Assembly: GCA_009760855.2 (NCBI GenBank)
Contig: WPIO01000111.1
Location: forward strand, 558,001-622,000
Source of the DNA: Cristatella mucedo
Taxonomy: Eukaryota; Bryozoa; Phylactolaemata; Cristatellidae
Direction of reading: 5' to 3'
Length of the DNA stretch: 64,000 bases
The position numbers were made by a program, and so were the translations under genes. The notes under the pieces were generated by a model. The model was not told the origin of the DNA and ran no database searches. It worked only from the letters and a program-made list of their open reading frames with translations. Positions 51,881-64,000 of the stretch are shown here, piece by piece (position 1 is the stretch's first letter; each line of letters starts with the position of its first letter).

Positions 51881-52564
51881 TTAGCAGCGAGATGTTGAAT
51901 GCTCCCACAGACATAAAAGTGCCTCCCGCGACCACGGCGCCGCTTTAGAAGGACAATCATGGCTTAAGTGCCCGATCGCCTTGCACAGGAAACACACAAC
52001 ATCTCTGTTATTCGGTGCCTGGGGAGGCCATCCCGAACGAGAACCGGATGCGAAGCGACTTTCTGCCGCCTTCGGAATGCTGACGCTTGCCTTCACTATG
52101 ACCCGAGCCTTCTCGACAAGAACATCCGCAGGCATTTCCGCGAGGTTGCATGAGGCTTGGAGGTGCCTCTTTGCGGCCTCCGGCAGCCCAGCAACAAAAG
52201 CGCATTTGACAAAATCACCGGTCACCAGCCTAGCCAACCGATTCAAGTCCGCCCAAAAGCCATCCACATTTTCACCTTCAGCAAGGCGACGCGAGGCGAA
52301 TTCCTCGTAGGCATTCAAGCGATTCGGCGAGAATGCGGACAGCAGCGCTTTTCTTAACGTGGCGTAGTTTTCCTTAGCCGCCTCGGGGACGCCATCGTAT
52401 ACGGCGTATGCCATACGTGTAAGGAATAGTGGCAGGAAATTTTGAAATTCATTAACCCCTTGCATCTTGGCCAATCTTTCGAACCGATTTAGCCATTCAG
52501 CGAAGTCTCCGCTGCCGTCGAATTGCGAAATTTTTCCTTCCATCAGTTGTACTTTCAGACTCAT
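51881..52564 (-). CDS. Gag protein of the gypsy-type element
   Basis: 227 codons from the ATG at 52,564, chosen because it lies just after the LTR and leader; the open frame extends upstream into the LTR. Capsid-like region FDGSGDFAEWLNRFERLAK (15-33), LPLFLTRMAYAVYDGVP (44-60) and a following segment to about 160. A CCHC zinc knuckle CFLCKAIGHLSHDC is at 191-204. A second, degraded knuckle (YVCGSIQHLAANC) lies in another frame just downstream, so the last 23 residues are probably off-frame and the TAA at 51,881 follows a frameshift. Gag forms the particle and packages RNA. Confidence 0.88.
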   Translation of the reverse strand: MSLKVQLMEGKISQFDGSGDFAEWLNRFERLAKMQGVNEFQNFLPLFLTRMAYAVYDGVPEAAKENYATLRKALLSAFSPNRLNAYEEFASRRLAEGENVDGFWADLNRLARLVTGDFVKCAFVAGLPEAAKRHLQASCNLAEMPADVLVEKARVIVKASVSIPKAAESRFASGSRSGWPPQAPNNRDVVCFLCKAIGHLSHDCPSKAAPWSREALLCLWEHSTSRC

Positions 52565-52605
52565 CTTTATGCGGTCCACACAGTCGCTCCCGCCGAGAAA
52601 TAGCT

Positions 52606-53018
52606 TGTAGTTTGGTTGCACAGCAGAGAGCCAGCCGATGCCCAACGCCAACAGTTTATTCCCGACACACGGAGCCCAAGAGCACACGGCTCCCCTCAGC
52701 CCCTGCCCTCACACGACTCCCCTCTCCTGGTCGACTCCGATGACTCCTCGACCACAACTGTGCACCGGCCGACCCTGATGGTGAATCCAACATCTGGCCA
52801 CCAGCTGGTCCGTGCCACATCAAAGGCGGACCACAGCAGTGCACTGGCCGACCCTGATGGTGAATCCACCATCTGGCCACCAGCTGGTTACCGGCCTGTG
52901 TCCATACCACATCACAGGCGGACCACAGCTGTGCACCGGCCCCTCTCGGTGGTGCTACTAACAGCTCACCAGTAGCTTATCAGAGGAGCCTGCATGCAAT
53001 ACATACATACGAACTACA
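52606..53018 (-). repeat. 5' LTR of the gypsy-type element
   Basis: 413 bp. Longer than the 3' LTR because of a 79-bp internal near-duplicate (starting GACCCTGATGGTGAATCCAA) and 12 bp fewer of the terminal ACAT repeat: 346 + 79 - 12 = 413. Confidence 0.92.
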
Positions 53019-53023
53019 GAAAG

Positions 53024-53059
53024 TGAGTTCTCTGAGGGCGCTTTATAAAGTGGACGATA

Positions 53060-53060
<1 letters not shown>
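53024..53060 (+). repeat. Family A-like 3' tail, right half
   Basis: TGAGTTCTCTGAGGGCGCTT then ATAAAGTGGA; continuation of 48,310-48,546 across the LTR insertion. Confidence 0.85.
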
Positions 53061-54269
<1,209 letters not shown>

Positions 54270-54270
<1 letters not shown>

Positions 54271-55460
54271 AGTAGGTCAAAGCCAGAAATGTCGATTTAG
54301 TGGTGGCCTGCTTGTTAGGCAAAGGGGAGCAGGGAACCGCATTCGGCAGTAGGCTACCCAGCTGGGTTAGCCACACATTAAGCTTGCTCTGCCGAGCTTG
54401 GCTGTTACATGACTCCAGACCATAATTATAATAATAACAATGCACTGAAATGCAATGAAACAATGCACCCACGGAGAACTCAATCTCTTTCTATGTGCTG
54501 TACATTTTCTGCAAAGGAAGCACGAACGACTGGTTAGTCGCATCACGCTCAATAAACAACTTGAACTACATGGCTAGGGATGACATGTACAGGGTCAGCC
54601 TGCAAGTACGGTTAGCGGCTCAATGCACATTATTAGTAGGCATAAGCAAATCAAGAGCAAATCGTAGAGACCCACTAGATGTCCTGATGGCTCACAATCG
54701 GTCCCAGAGCATGGTGAATATTTGTGAATGGCCGAAGGGTTTGAGACATCACTCGAGCTGCCGAGCAGGACAGGATGCCAGTCGGCTGGTTACGTGGCCC
54801 CTTCCCCTCCTTCACACCAGGTAAATTCAGGTGGCGGCAGAGGGCGGAGCGCCGGCCAGTTCACTCACCGTTGATGCTCAGCGAACTCTTCATCCTGAGT
54901 TCGTTCTCGTGACCGCCGCCATGGCCAGTCGGCCTGCTTTCCTGGTCCATGGCAGCCGATTCCGTCGACGGCTAGCCTGCAGGAAAGCTGCACTAATTTT
55001 CAGACGTACAGAGGAGCTGATGAACTGTTGAGGGAACCAGGAAATTAAAGCACGGCCAGGTGGGACTGAGAGGCTGTTTTCGAAACAGGGCTCTAGTGTA
55101 CAGGCGATTATGACTAACCCTACCCTCTGCCCCTAGCTGGAAGCTATTGTGTGTTGAAGATTACCCTGGTCGCTTAGACTATTTTCCCGAAGTAAGCCGA
55201 ACCGAAGGGAAAGTCTTTATGAAGCAGAGCTCGACTGAGGCCAGGCAGCTTAGGGTAGGGGTGGTTTTGTCGTGGCTTGAAACTGCCTTAAGGCCTGGTT
55301 TAAACAGTGAGTCTTCCTTACTACCTGCTTCATACCTATATGAGTCTTACTTGGGTCTTCTGGTTTGTCGGAGATTCAGGCAGCAGTTCTGCTCCAAGTC
55401 TGGCTTCCTAGTCGGACCACCCACTGAGCGTTCGTGGGGTAGCTGCAGGTTCCACGAATT
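54270..55460. repeat. Duplicated non-coding sequence (paralogue of 21,120-22,570)
   Basis: Includes a minus-strand family A tail and 3' UTR remnant (54,420-54,680) and the GC-richer segment with TTCCGTCGACGGCTAG and AAGCAGAGCTCGACTGAGGCC. The family B segment present at 21,425-21,705 is absent here, so it inserted in the other copy. No gene recognised. Confidence 0.65.
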
Positions 55461-58340
55461 ACCTCAATCCACTGCAATCCGCTCTAATTTGGCTACAGTC
55501 GACAGGACATTGGCATTGTTGAGCTCAAATTTAGGGTGGATGTTGTAGTACACGTTCGTTTTAAGTCTCTACAAAATTTCATGTCATTGTGGACTCGAAC
55601 AATTGTGCAAATGAGCTTGAACTCCAGAGGCCTGTACTACAATCAACCGAGCAAGCCACTTTAATTCCTTCAAGTCCACTATAAATCATCTGAACAAAGC
55701 ATAAAAAGTCCAGAATATCAAGCTACACTACATCTAGCATGTAACTAGAATATGTTGGGTGATTCCGCTCAGGCTTGATGACTAAGTCGGCTGAAATCAC
55801 AATGCAGATGCCAGGGCCGATACTACAAGCCACAGCATTCCACCACGACACGAAAGAAATCCTGCTTGAAAAGCTAGTTGCTTAATCGTACGTGACAGTA
55901 CACCCTGCGACAATTTTACTCACACAATTTGACTTACATGGGCAAAGCAGGGAACATTGTACTGCAATCGATTGCTGTAGCCCAGTCCAATACCAAAATT
56001 CACTTCAACCCACCGCATCCACTGCAAAACGACACTCAATAGATTGAGCGAGCTCCAGTTTCTATTGCATGTTAAAGCTCAATGTGTTTTGTCACGTCAA
56101 CTTAAAATAAGAATAAATTGCTAGTCTTCACAGTCGAGCAACGCTCGGAAATAGCCCGAAGTGGCCTAGGAAAATAAAACAATCCACTCTATTCCGCTGG
56201 ATGTCATCCTCAAATCACTAAAGCCAGGCTCTAATATACACGGTATATATGACACAGCTCAGTTCAAAGTTCATCCGCAAAAGTTTGCTCCGTTTTGCTA
56301 ACGCGTTCTCATCCGATGCACTGCAGTCGATTGCAACGTCCTTGTTCCGTACCACAATCCCCTACAATCAGGTGCAATCCACTGCCGTTGATTGGAATGG
56401 CCCGGAGCAGTACCCAAATCCCCACAATCTGTGGAAAGGCGACCAGAAGCTTATTCTTTAAGCTCTAATAAATATAACACGACGCTCTTTGTTTTTGTGT
56501 ACTCACCTAAGTTCACTACAAATGCCTTGATCATTCAGCAGAAACGCTCGGCAATCGACTCAATGATTCAGGCCAATACCCCAATCTGCAGCAACCTGTT
56601 GCAAAATGCCCGGAAATCGGTCTCGAAATGCTCCAATTTCAAATGAATGTTGGAAACCACACTGATTTCTAAGTCGACAGCGTCTTTTAACCTAAATCAC
56701 ACGTACTATTTCGGGCAATGCATTGCAATCTGCGACAACGGCTTGGCTGAAAGCACCAATCCACCACAATCCGCGCCAAATTGACCACAAATTGACCACA
56801 TTAACTTCCAATTGTCGTTGCGTAATACCTTTCTTTGAGGTGAAAGTTAAGTCGTGGAATTTTCAAGCTATTTTCCACGTTTACTGTCAACAATGCACGG
56901 CAATCGATAGCAATGTCAGGGCCAATACCACAATCTTTGGTAAATCGAAGAGAAATCGGTTGCACCGAGCTCCAATTCTCATTCTTCATAGCATCTCACT
57001 GCTCACACATACTTTTCACCCACTGCTCGTTCAATATTATGCAATGCACGACAATCGATGGCAACGACAGTGGAATATATAGCAATCTATTACGATTCGT
57101 TGAAAATCCCCGGAAAGTGGCTGGACCAAGATAACATTTTCCGGTTTGTTATAGCCTGATTTTTTTTAAAGTGAAATCACATCCTTTTAATCAATCGTTC
57201 ACGTAAATTGGCGAGCAATGAATGAAAATAGACAGTGATGGCCTAGGCCAGGGCCATTATCTCCAGCTCATGGCAAATCGGGTAGAAATTGGCAGTGCGA
57301 AGCCCCAATTGTCATTACATGTCGCATTCCGCTGCATAAAAAGCTAAAGCATGGCATTTTAAAGTTTTTAGCTTGGTAGTGACAGCAATGCACATCAATC
57401 GACAGCAATGGCGCGGACCGTTACTGCAATTCTCAGCATTCCTCGACAGAATTCCCGGAAATATGTTTCTTTGTACTCCAATTTTGAGTGCATATCACAA
57501 GTGCTTGGTTTAAGCTGCAATAGCTTAATGTTTTACCAATTACAACCGTAAAATCGTGGGGAATACACATCAATTGCTGCAATAGGCTGAATAGCTTGAA
57601 GCACCAATCCGTAACGTTTCCTGACAAACCTATACCGAATTGGCTTCAAAAATCTCCAATAAACACTGCATGTATCATTTCAGTGTTAAAAATGAAACCG
57701 TGGAGATGTCACGCTTTATCTGCCCGTTTGTTGTCAATGATGTGCGGTAATCAACAACAACGATAAGAGCCAATACTGCCATTCGTGGTCAGTTGGCGAG
57801 AAGTCGGATTCACCAAACTCCAATTCTCATTCCACGTTGTATTTAATTGTGCAAGTGCATGCTTTTAACCCACCCTGTTCGTTTAATCTGTGGCAAGGAA
57901 TAGCAATCAACAGAAATGACTAGGGTAATGGGGCAATCTTTTGTGATCCATGGCAAGTCACTGGACAGTGACTTGGCCCTGCTCCAACTTTTCTTGCCTA
58001 CCACAATGCAATTTCATCCATTTAACCAATAGCGAATCAATCAACTGCGATCAACGAATGAGTAGCCCGGCCATAATTCCACCCGCGGCCAATCAACAAT
58101 AAATTAGAAGAATGAAGATCCAATCATTATTGCATACGACGTTTCACTGAGTCCAGTGTCGAACCGTGGCAATTTAAAGCTTTTTTACTCACTAGCTGTC
58201 AGAAATGGGCTTCCATTTACAGCAATGGTCGGGGCCAGTACCACAATTCCTAGAAAATCAAAATGATTGGCTGCAAGAAACTGCAACTCTCATTCCACGT
58301 AACGTCTAACCGTGTGGGAATAATTTTCACTTGCTGTGCA
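55460..58340 (+). repeat. Complex degenerate repeat with CAATCGAC-GCAATGGC core (copy 2)
   Basis: Colinear with 22,570-24,600 to about 57,160, then continues as further degenerate units (AATCAACAACAACGATAAGAGCC, CAATCAACAGAAATGACTAGG, TTACAGCAATGGTCGGGGCC). Each unit tends to have CAATGCACGGCAATCGA, GGGCCAATACCACAATC, GAAATCGGTTGCA, GCTCCAATTCTCATT and TTTTCACCCACTG segments. Non-coding. Confidence 0.65.
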
Positions 58341-58345
58341 CGTTA

Positions 58346-58530
58346 AATCGATGGTATGCTGACCCTGTGCATGTCACCCCTAACCATGTTATTAATGTTG
58401 TTTGTTTATCAAGCATGATTTTACTCACCATTCAATTGCATTTCATTTTGCAGCAAATGTAAAGTGCCTAGAGAAAGATTAAGTTCTCTGAGGGCGCTTT
58501 ATCAAGTGCATTATTATTATTATTTTTATT
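58346..58530 (+). mobile_element. Short family A tail inserted in the complex repeat
   Basis: About 185 bp from ATGCTGACCCTGTGCATGTC to the terminal hairpin and (ATT)n. Complex-repeat sequence is present on both sides. 5' end at the same point of family A as the 34.7-kb tail. Confidence 0.85.
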
Positions 58531-58895
58531 ACGGTATGGCTCGACAATCGACGGCAATGGCACTGTGGAAATACGCCTATCCATAACGAACGGTAACTAA
58601 CGGACCGACAGTTGTTTAGAGAAGCTCCAAATTTCCGTGCCTATGGCAGTACACCTAATAAAAAGTGAAATTGCGTGCTTTTAAGCAATCGAAAGGGCAC
58701 AATCGAAGGCAATGCACGGCAATCAAAGGCGATGATCCCGCTTCGTCCGTAATAAGCTTCAGATTTACTCTAAATTAACTGTTCGAAGCTGAAATTATCG
58801 AGCCTAATAATGTGCACTTTGGACCCACATACTTTTAACTCGTTGTGCCCATGTTAACTCAGGCAATTAACGGCTATCGAAAAAATTGCTCAGAA
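58530..58895 (+). repeat. Complex repeat, continued
   Basis: GGCTCGACAATCGACGGCAATGG, CAATGCACGGCAATCAAAGGCG and related motifs continue after the inserted tail. Non-coding. Confidence 0.6.
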
Positions 58896-59765
58896 AAATA
58901 TGGCAGTCTTCGTCGCTCTGTCACAATTAGATGAGAAGCTAATAGATGATGCTATCATGCGAACATCTCCACATGCTCGAAATTTTGGTGTCGTTTTCGA
59001 AAACTGCCTCAATTTTAGAGCTCCATCCAGAAGAATGCTTCTACTAGCCATCACGTCCGATCCCTATCCACGATTAGGAGCTGTCTTCCACAGTAGCTAG
59101 CCAAACATTTAATTAGCTCCTTAGCTCTGTCTCGGCTTGATCATTGTAATTGTCTTTTGGCTTGGCTACCAACGAAAGCAATTAGGCCACTGCCACTGAC
59201 TACGATTATGCATGCAAGGTTAGTCTTTAAGTTCCAGAGGTTTTAGCAAGCGACTCCTTTGCTAAAAGAGCTAGGATGGATACCGGTTGAGCAGCGGATA
59301 CAGAGCAAAGCTCTTGCGCTGACCCCCAAGCCCCGCCACGGCTTGGCTCCTTCGTACCTAGCTGAACTACTGCACCAGTTTCAGCCTGTTTGCGTCCTCA
59401 GGCCCTGTGTGGACAATACATTGGCTGTTCCATTACTCTGCTTAAAAACCGTTGGCGCCAGAAGCTTTAGCTCTGCAGATCCTAGACTGTGGAGCTAGCT
59501 TCCACACTTCTTACGCAATGAAAACTACTTTACTGCTGCCGACTATGGCTCATCCCTTCAGCGGTCCAGAGCTGCTACTTAAATGTTGCTCACTACCTCA
59601 ACTGCTCTCCTGACTCTGCTACGCTTCCCACTTTCCCTTTGTTACCTGAGACGAAGTCTGTCTGCTACCGAATGCCTACAGAAAGCTGCTTCGGCTGTGA
59701 TTGATCTAAACAAAATTCTCCTGCCTAGCACCTACATGGTCGTTATGACTTTGTGGAGATACATT
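58895..59765 (+). pseudogene. Family B LINE C-terminal half inserted in the complex repeat
   Basis: Plus-strand codons DDAIMRTSPHARNFGVVFENC, then ELGWIPVEQRIQSKALALT, LAPSYLAELLHQFQPVCVLR and FSSADPRLW, across several frames, then the tail (CACCTACATGGTCGTTATGA). No RT catalytic motifs remain. Older than the 5- and 38-kb copies judging by frame damage. Confidence 0.8.
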
Positions 59766-60690
59766 ATAAGTTGGCGAGATAGCGTCCAAATATTATTGCT
59801 TAGTGATTGGCATTTTAGCGACCGTGCAACTGCATTCTTTCAACCAATCACGAGCGTATGGTCAAGGGCAAGGGACGGTATTCGATGGCCATGGCAAGGG
59901 ATTATACAGCGATCCATAACTCACAATCGCAAACAGATAGAAAGCAGCCTGGCGATGACTCCATTTAGATTTCTCTTTGAACTATACTCTATTTCGGGTG
60001 CTCCATTATTTGTGCTAGCTCTCGAACAACTTTGCAATCAACGGAAATGGCCCTTTTCAATGCAGCAATATTCTGCAACCCACCGTAAATCGACCCAAGG
60101 GAGGCTGTACAAAGCTAAAGTAATACATAGGGTTTGACAGCACACTGTTTCTAAATTGCTCTCCTTTCATTTCAACCCGATATATGCGTTCAATTTTGGG
60201 CAAAGAACAGCAATCGTTTGCTATTCCTTTCAAAAATCCTGCAATTTGTTGCTACCCTTAAAAAATATTCATCCTTTTTACTTCGTGTAGCTTTAGTTCT
60301 CATGGCATAGTTGCACGTCTGCAAGTTTAAATGTAATCCGAACACTTTTATGTCCTTTCGTACATTTACATTCGAGTATTGCACAACATTTAACATACTG
60401 TGCTCTTCCATAGCCGTACTGCTCAAGCTGTAGTTGCAGAGTGTGCTTCTCACGACCACCGTATACCAACTCTATCTGACTAATCCACCTAGCCTGACAG
60501 AGAATCAGGTACGACAAAGACGAGATTACCAGAGCTCACTCAATGGCCATGCTGCGTTGTGTGCTCATCCACAGCCAGCACACTCGATCTCACAAATCTG
60601 GCCAGGCTACACTTCGCTTAAACTTCATGATTGTATAGTCACTCCAGGTTAATTGTTTCACTTTTGCGTCTGTAACAAGGAAGTGGCAAC
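59765..60690. repeat. Complex repeat remnants, weakly recognisable
   Basis: Scattered core motifs (CAATCACGAGCG, TTGCAATCAACGGAAATGGCCC) to about 60,250, then unassigned sequence to 60,690. Open frames here (such as 59,583-60,137) lack any domain signature. Confidence 0.45.
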
Positions 60691-60815
60691 TAATGTAGTT
60701 TTATTATTCGCAGTCGACCATTTGGTAATGCTGTCTATACAGCATCTTCAAAGTACCTATTCGGTTCTCTGAGGGTGCTCTACACAGTATTGCTATTATT
60801 TTTATTATATCACAA
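60690..60815 (+). repeat. Degraded LINE tail
   Basis: GGTTCTCTGAGGGTGCTCTA then ATTGCTATTATTTTTATTAT; the end of a family A-like copy. Confidence 0.55.
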
Positions 60816-60949
60816 AATAGAAGCTTATACAGAAAATAACTATTACCCTAGTTTCTCTGTCATCGTCAGTGTGCACAGAGCTCTAGGCATGCTACTATGG
60901 GTATGCGTCAAGCAGGCGTATCAAGTGAGTTAGAATTTGTGGTTAGCTG

Positions 60950-62560
60950 GAAAAGAACACATCGGCAGGCGTCCCCAGCCGATTTCTAGCCAATTTGAAA
61001 CGGATTGTGGTAGAAGACTGGTAATTGCTTTTGATTGCCTTGCTATGCACTCGATTGCACTCTTTCGATTGTTAAAAGACGTCGTTGAACTTTAAGTAAT
61101 TGCAGCCAATCTCGTCAATTGTCTAAGGACTGCTCTATGGGCCCCCACCATTGCTGTGGATTGCCGTGCATTTCAGACAGTTAACTAGCAAAACATTTGG
61201 AAATGTTCACGGTTTACTTTGGACACAACAAAATGTTATATGTTATGACAATTGGAACTTCTAGAAGCCAAATTTGTGGTAGGTTTGCAACGGATTGTTA
61301 CGGTATCTGCTGCTAGCCAAGCTTGTACCTTACATTGCATTGCCATGAATCAATTTCCAGAGATTTTACGAGTGCAAATGGTAACTACCTACGTGGTTGC
61401 AGCTAAAACAGAGCGGTTTATAACATGCATTCAAAATTCGAGCATTAAGAAGCAGATTTCGGGACATTTTGTAGAGGAATGCTGTGGATTGCGGCAATGG
61501 TCCGGACCATTGCTGTCGATTGATGTGAATTGCTGGCGGCAAACAAGCAAAGCAGCTTGAAAATGTCATGCTTTCACTTTGTATGCAGCGGAATGTGACT
61601 TTCCCGTGATTTGCGATGGATCCTAATATGTTTCTGTATTTTCCTGGGACATTGCCATCGATTAAGATGCATAGCATAAGATTGAACGCAGGTAGTGTAA
61701 TAAAAGTATGTGTGGGCAGTGAGATGTTAGGTGGAATTAGAATTGGAGCTTGGTGCAGCCAGTTTTTCTTCGATTTACCACGGATTGTGGTAATGGCCCT
61801 GACATTGCTATCAATTGCCGTGAATTGTTGATACTTAACGCGCAAAATATCTTGAAACCTATATGATCTAACTTTTACCACATATAAATGTAGAATGCAA
61901 CGACAATCGGAACTTCTTACAGCCAATTTGTGGTCAATTTGCCGTGGAATAGTTCTTCCAGCAGAACCTTTCCACTAGATTGTAATGCAATGCCCGAGAC
62001 TAGCCCTTTAGGTTAAACAAGTGTATTTGACTTTAAAATTAGTGTGATTTGCAATATGAATTCGAAATTGGAGCATTGCGAGACCGATTTTGGCGCATTT
62101 TGCATCAGAATGCTGTACATTCTGGTATTGGCTCGGGTCATTGCAGTTGGTTTCCAGGCATTGGGGCAGAATGGTCGAGGCTATAGAAGTGAAATTGTGT
62201 TAGTACAAAACAACCAAAGATTAGAGTTACGTTGTACCACTATTGCATTATCGCTATTAGAGCTTTAAGTGTAGGCATTCTAGTTATTTTGTTGCTGATT
62301 TTGAGGATTGGGGTACTAGGCCGGGCCATTGCAATTGATTCCAGTGCATTCTTGCAGACTGGTCGAGGGAGTTTCATTGAAACTTTGAGTGCACAATAAC
62401 CTCATAGTAGAGCAGCATGCAATCCTAATTAAAGCTTGATTGAAAGTATGTGATTTCAATTTAAACATAGCAGACAAAAATGTGATCTCGGCCCAGCTAC
62501 TTTTTGGTATTTTTCGAAGGATCGTAATATTTTGCTGTATTTTCTGTAATAATATGGCAT
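60950..62560 (-). repeat. Complex degenerate repeat in inverted orientation (copy 3)
   Basis: Reads on the minus strand as the same repeat as at 55.5-58.3 kb: 61,560-62,030 is the reverse complement of about 56,690-57,110 and 62,040-62,270 of about 56,500-56,680 (landmarks GGATTGTGGTAATGGCCCTG, TCGATTTACCACGGATTGTG). Short ORFs on both strands have no recognisable domain. Confidence 0.65.
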
Positions 62561-63570
62561 ATTCGTATTCGCTAAAAAAATGCGACTCGGGATATATAAC
62601 ACTTTATTTATTTATATTTCATTTATTTATTTTATTCAATATATACACATATATATCAACAGGCATAATTTTTATTGTATATAGTTATCTATCATATATA
62701 TATCCCATATATTTCGATCTTATGAGTCCACGATCTTGATCATCATATACATTTAATTTGACTTCAATCAAGGTGAGCACCAATGCTTGGCCAACCAGAG
62801 CGGATACAACCTCTACAAATATTTCAAGCGATGTGGTTTTGTGGGTATAGTCCTCCGTTGAGCCGTTTGTAAGCTATTGACAGGGCACAAGAAGCCGAAG
62901 GGATACCGGAGTTTGCAGAACAAAATTGTTGCATGTCCAGTGAGCTTTTCAGGTGGGCCTATACGTCTGGATAGAATGCTAGCACTATAATATAAAATAA
63001 ACAAAATCAAACACTTTTATGCCCAAAAGCTTGTCCTGCACGTGCCACTTAACGTATGCACACATATGCTGTAAATACAAGCACAAGTTTTGTATCCAGA
63101 ATAAAAATTTGAAATTACCATCTGGAAGTTGATCAATAAAATAATCACAAACACGGCTAATACGGACCAAAGGAACAACAAACCCATGCACATGTGTAAG
63201 CCCATGCCTCCGTAAAACGCACTAACTAAAACCAATGTCCAAATGCACAAGAACAAACCTTAGGCGTTTATCCAAGCACACACACATACACACACACACA
63301 CACACAATAGCACACACACACACACAAACATATGTGAACAGCTATGCAAGTGTAAACGATAACACACCAACACGTGCAGACACGCACAAACATTGAGCCA
63401 CAAACTCTAGAATTTTTATGCCAGCGGTATAGCAGGTTCCTACCGTTCGAAGAGAGAGCAAGACTCGCCCTGTGTGAACTGCACAAACGCCTTATGCCAT
63501 CTCACTTCTCAGGCAGGCCTCCTTAAATCACAGTGCAGGATGTAGCCTAAGCGTCGTACGTGACGTTTAG
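62560..63570. other. AT-rich and (CA)n sequence, no gene recognised
   Basis: 62,590-62,740 is very AT-rich. (CA)n lies at 63,277-63,328 with CA-rich flanks to about 63,390. Nothing else recognised. Confidence 0.5.
63277..63328. repeat. (CA)n microsatellite, interrupted
   Basis: Two CA runs separated by ATAG. Confidence 0.95.
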
Positions 63571-64000
63571 AATAATAATAATAGTGCAGTTGATAAAGCG
63601 CCCTCAGAGAACTCAATCTCTTTGTAAGCGCTTTACATTTGCTGCAAAGGGAAACGCGATTGAATGGTGAGTAATATCATGTTTGATAAGCAACATGAAT
63701 AACATGGTTAGGGGTGACATTTACAGGGTCAGCATGCAAAAGTGGTTAGTGGTAGCATGCACAGTATCATCACGAAAAAGCACAGGAGTTACAAGTCACA
63801 GGGACCCACTAAATGTTGTCCTAGATAGGTGTGTTGTTTAATTCTTTTAAACGTGGTGAAGTCCGGAGATGTTGTTAGGCAAGTAGGGAGAGAGTTCCAC
63901 GCATTGGGAGCAGACTAACGAAATGCACGGTCTCCAAAGGTTTTGAGTTTTGTACGAAGTATTGGTAAACTGTTGGATTCCGAAAAGCAGGTGGTACGTT
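63570..64000 (-). mobile_element. Family A LINE 3' end, minus strand, cut by window edge
   Basis: AATAATAATAATAGTGCAG tail, hairpin (AAAGCGCCCTCAG ... GTAAGCGCTTTAC), 3' UTR, then codons of the C-terminal region in degraded frames. Continues beyond the window. Confidence 0.85.

Larger units (their letters stand above)
48547..53018 (-). mobile_element. Ty3/gypsy-type LTR retrotransposon, full length, coding region broken
   Basis: 4,472 bp with LTRs at both ends, each bounded by TGTAGTT...AACTACA, and a 5-bp target duplication GAAAG (48,542-48,546 and 53,019-53,023). Gene order on the minus strand is gag, protease, reverse transcriptase, RNase H, integrase; integrase after RNase H is the Ty3/gypsy order. 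Between the 5' LTR and the gag ATG lie only 41 nt. The usual TGG-initiated primer-binding site next to the LTR is not evident. There are stops and frameshifts in every gene after gag. Inserted in the 3' hairpin of a family A LINE copy. Confidence 0.93.

Noticed and set aside
51513-51935. Separate Cys-rich protein on the minus strand
   Set aside because: It is the wrong frame over the protease; the D-T-G motif and LLGMD motif lie in the neighbouring frame.
59583-60137. 184-codon open frame as a host gene
   Set aside because: It starts in the family B C-terminus in an off frame and continues through repeat sequence; no domain features.
62440-62739. Hydrophobic 99-codon ORF as a membrane protein
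   Set aside because: Translation of AT-rich sequence (Tyr, Ile, Phe); no signal of coding selection visible.

Overview
The window looks like repeat-dense nuclear DNA from an invertebrate animal. I base this on many decayed copies of non-LTR retrotransposons of the L2/CR1 (Jockey-superfamily) type, a Ty3/gypsy-type LTR retrotransposon, a MULE-like DNA transposon with a FLYWCH zinc finger, (CA)n, (CT)n and (TA)n microsatellites, and the absence of operons or of any recognisable host gene, tRNA or rRNA. The gypsy pol resembles forms I associate with flatworm and nematode genomes, so a worm is possible, but the species cannot be fixed from this sequence. Homology statements come from reading motifs by eye; no search was run.

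Two LINE families dominate. Family A ends in a 3' hairpin (AAAGCGCC...GGCGCTTT) followed by (ATT)n. Its best copies are at 17,302-18,640 (+), 27,970-29,385 (+), 24,620-25,519 (-), 35,392-36,533 (-), and two cut by the window edges (1-1,200 and 63,570-64,000, both -). Family B ends in a conserved ~110-bp tail followed by (ACATT)n. Its best copies are at 5,062-6,350 (+) and 38,208-39,932 (+), with an endonuclease/linker fragment at 42,340-43,735 (+). These copies are 5'-truncated, nested, inverted and frameshifted.

Layout: 1.3-8.2 kb is paralogous to 29.8-34.5 kb. 8.2-9.3 kb is an inverted paralogue of 39.9-40.9 kb. 9.4-10.7 kb is paralogous to 43.7-45.1 kb. 11.7-13.5 kb is paralogous to 16.4-19.1 kb, the latter interrupted by a family A LINE. 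19.2-24.6 kb is paralogous to 53.6-57.2 kb, with a MULE-like element in the first copy only. 45.14-47.37 kb is a gag-only LTR element. 48,547-53,018 is a minus-strand gypsy-type element with two LTRs and a 5-bp target duplication, sitting in a family A 3' tail. 22.6-24.6 and 55.5-62.5 kb are a degenerate complex repeat with a recurring CAATCGAC-GCAATGGC core, partly in inverted orientation.

No gene set works together as a host pathway. The coding capacity is that of selfish elements: reverse transcriptase, endonuclease remnants, gag, protease, RNase H, integrase and a FLYWCH domain. Nearly all are broken. I see no convincing new biological system. The strongest observations are the nested LTR insertion with precise boundaries, young LTRs around a crippled coding region, the MULE with an empty-site paralogue, and compensatory base changes in the LINE 3' hairpin.
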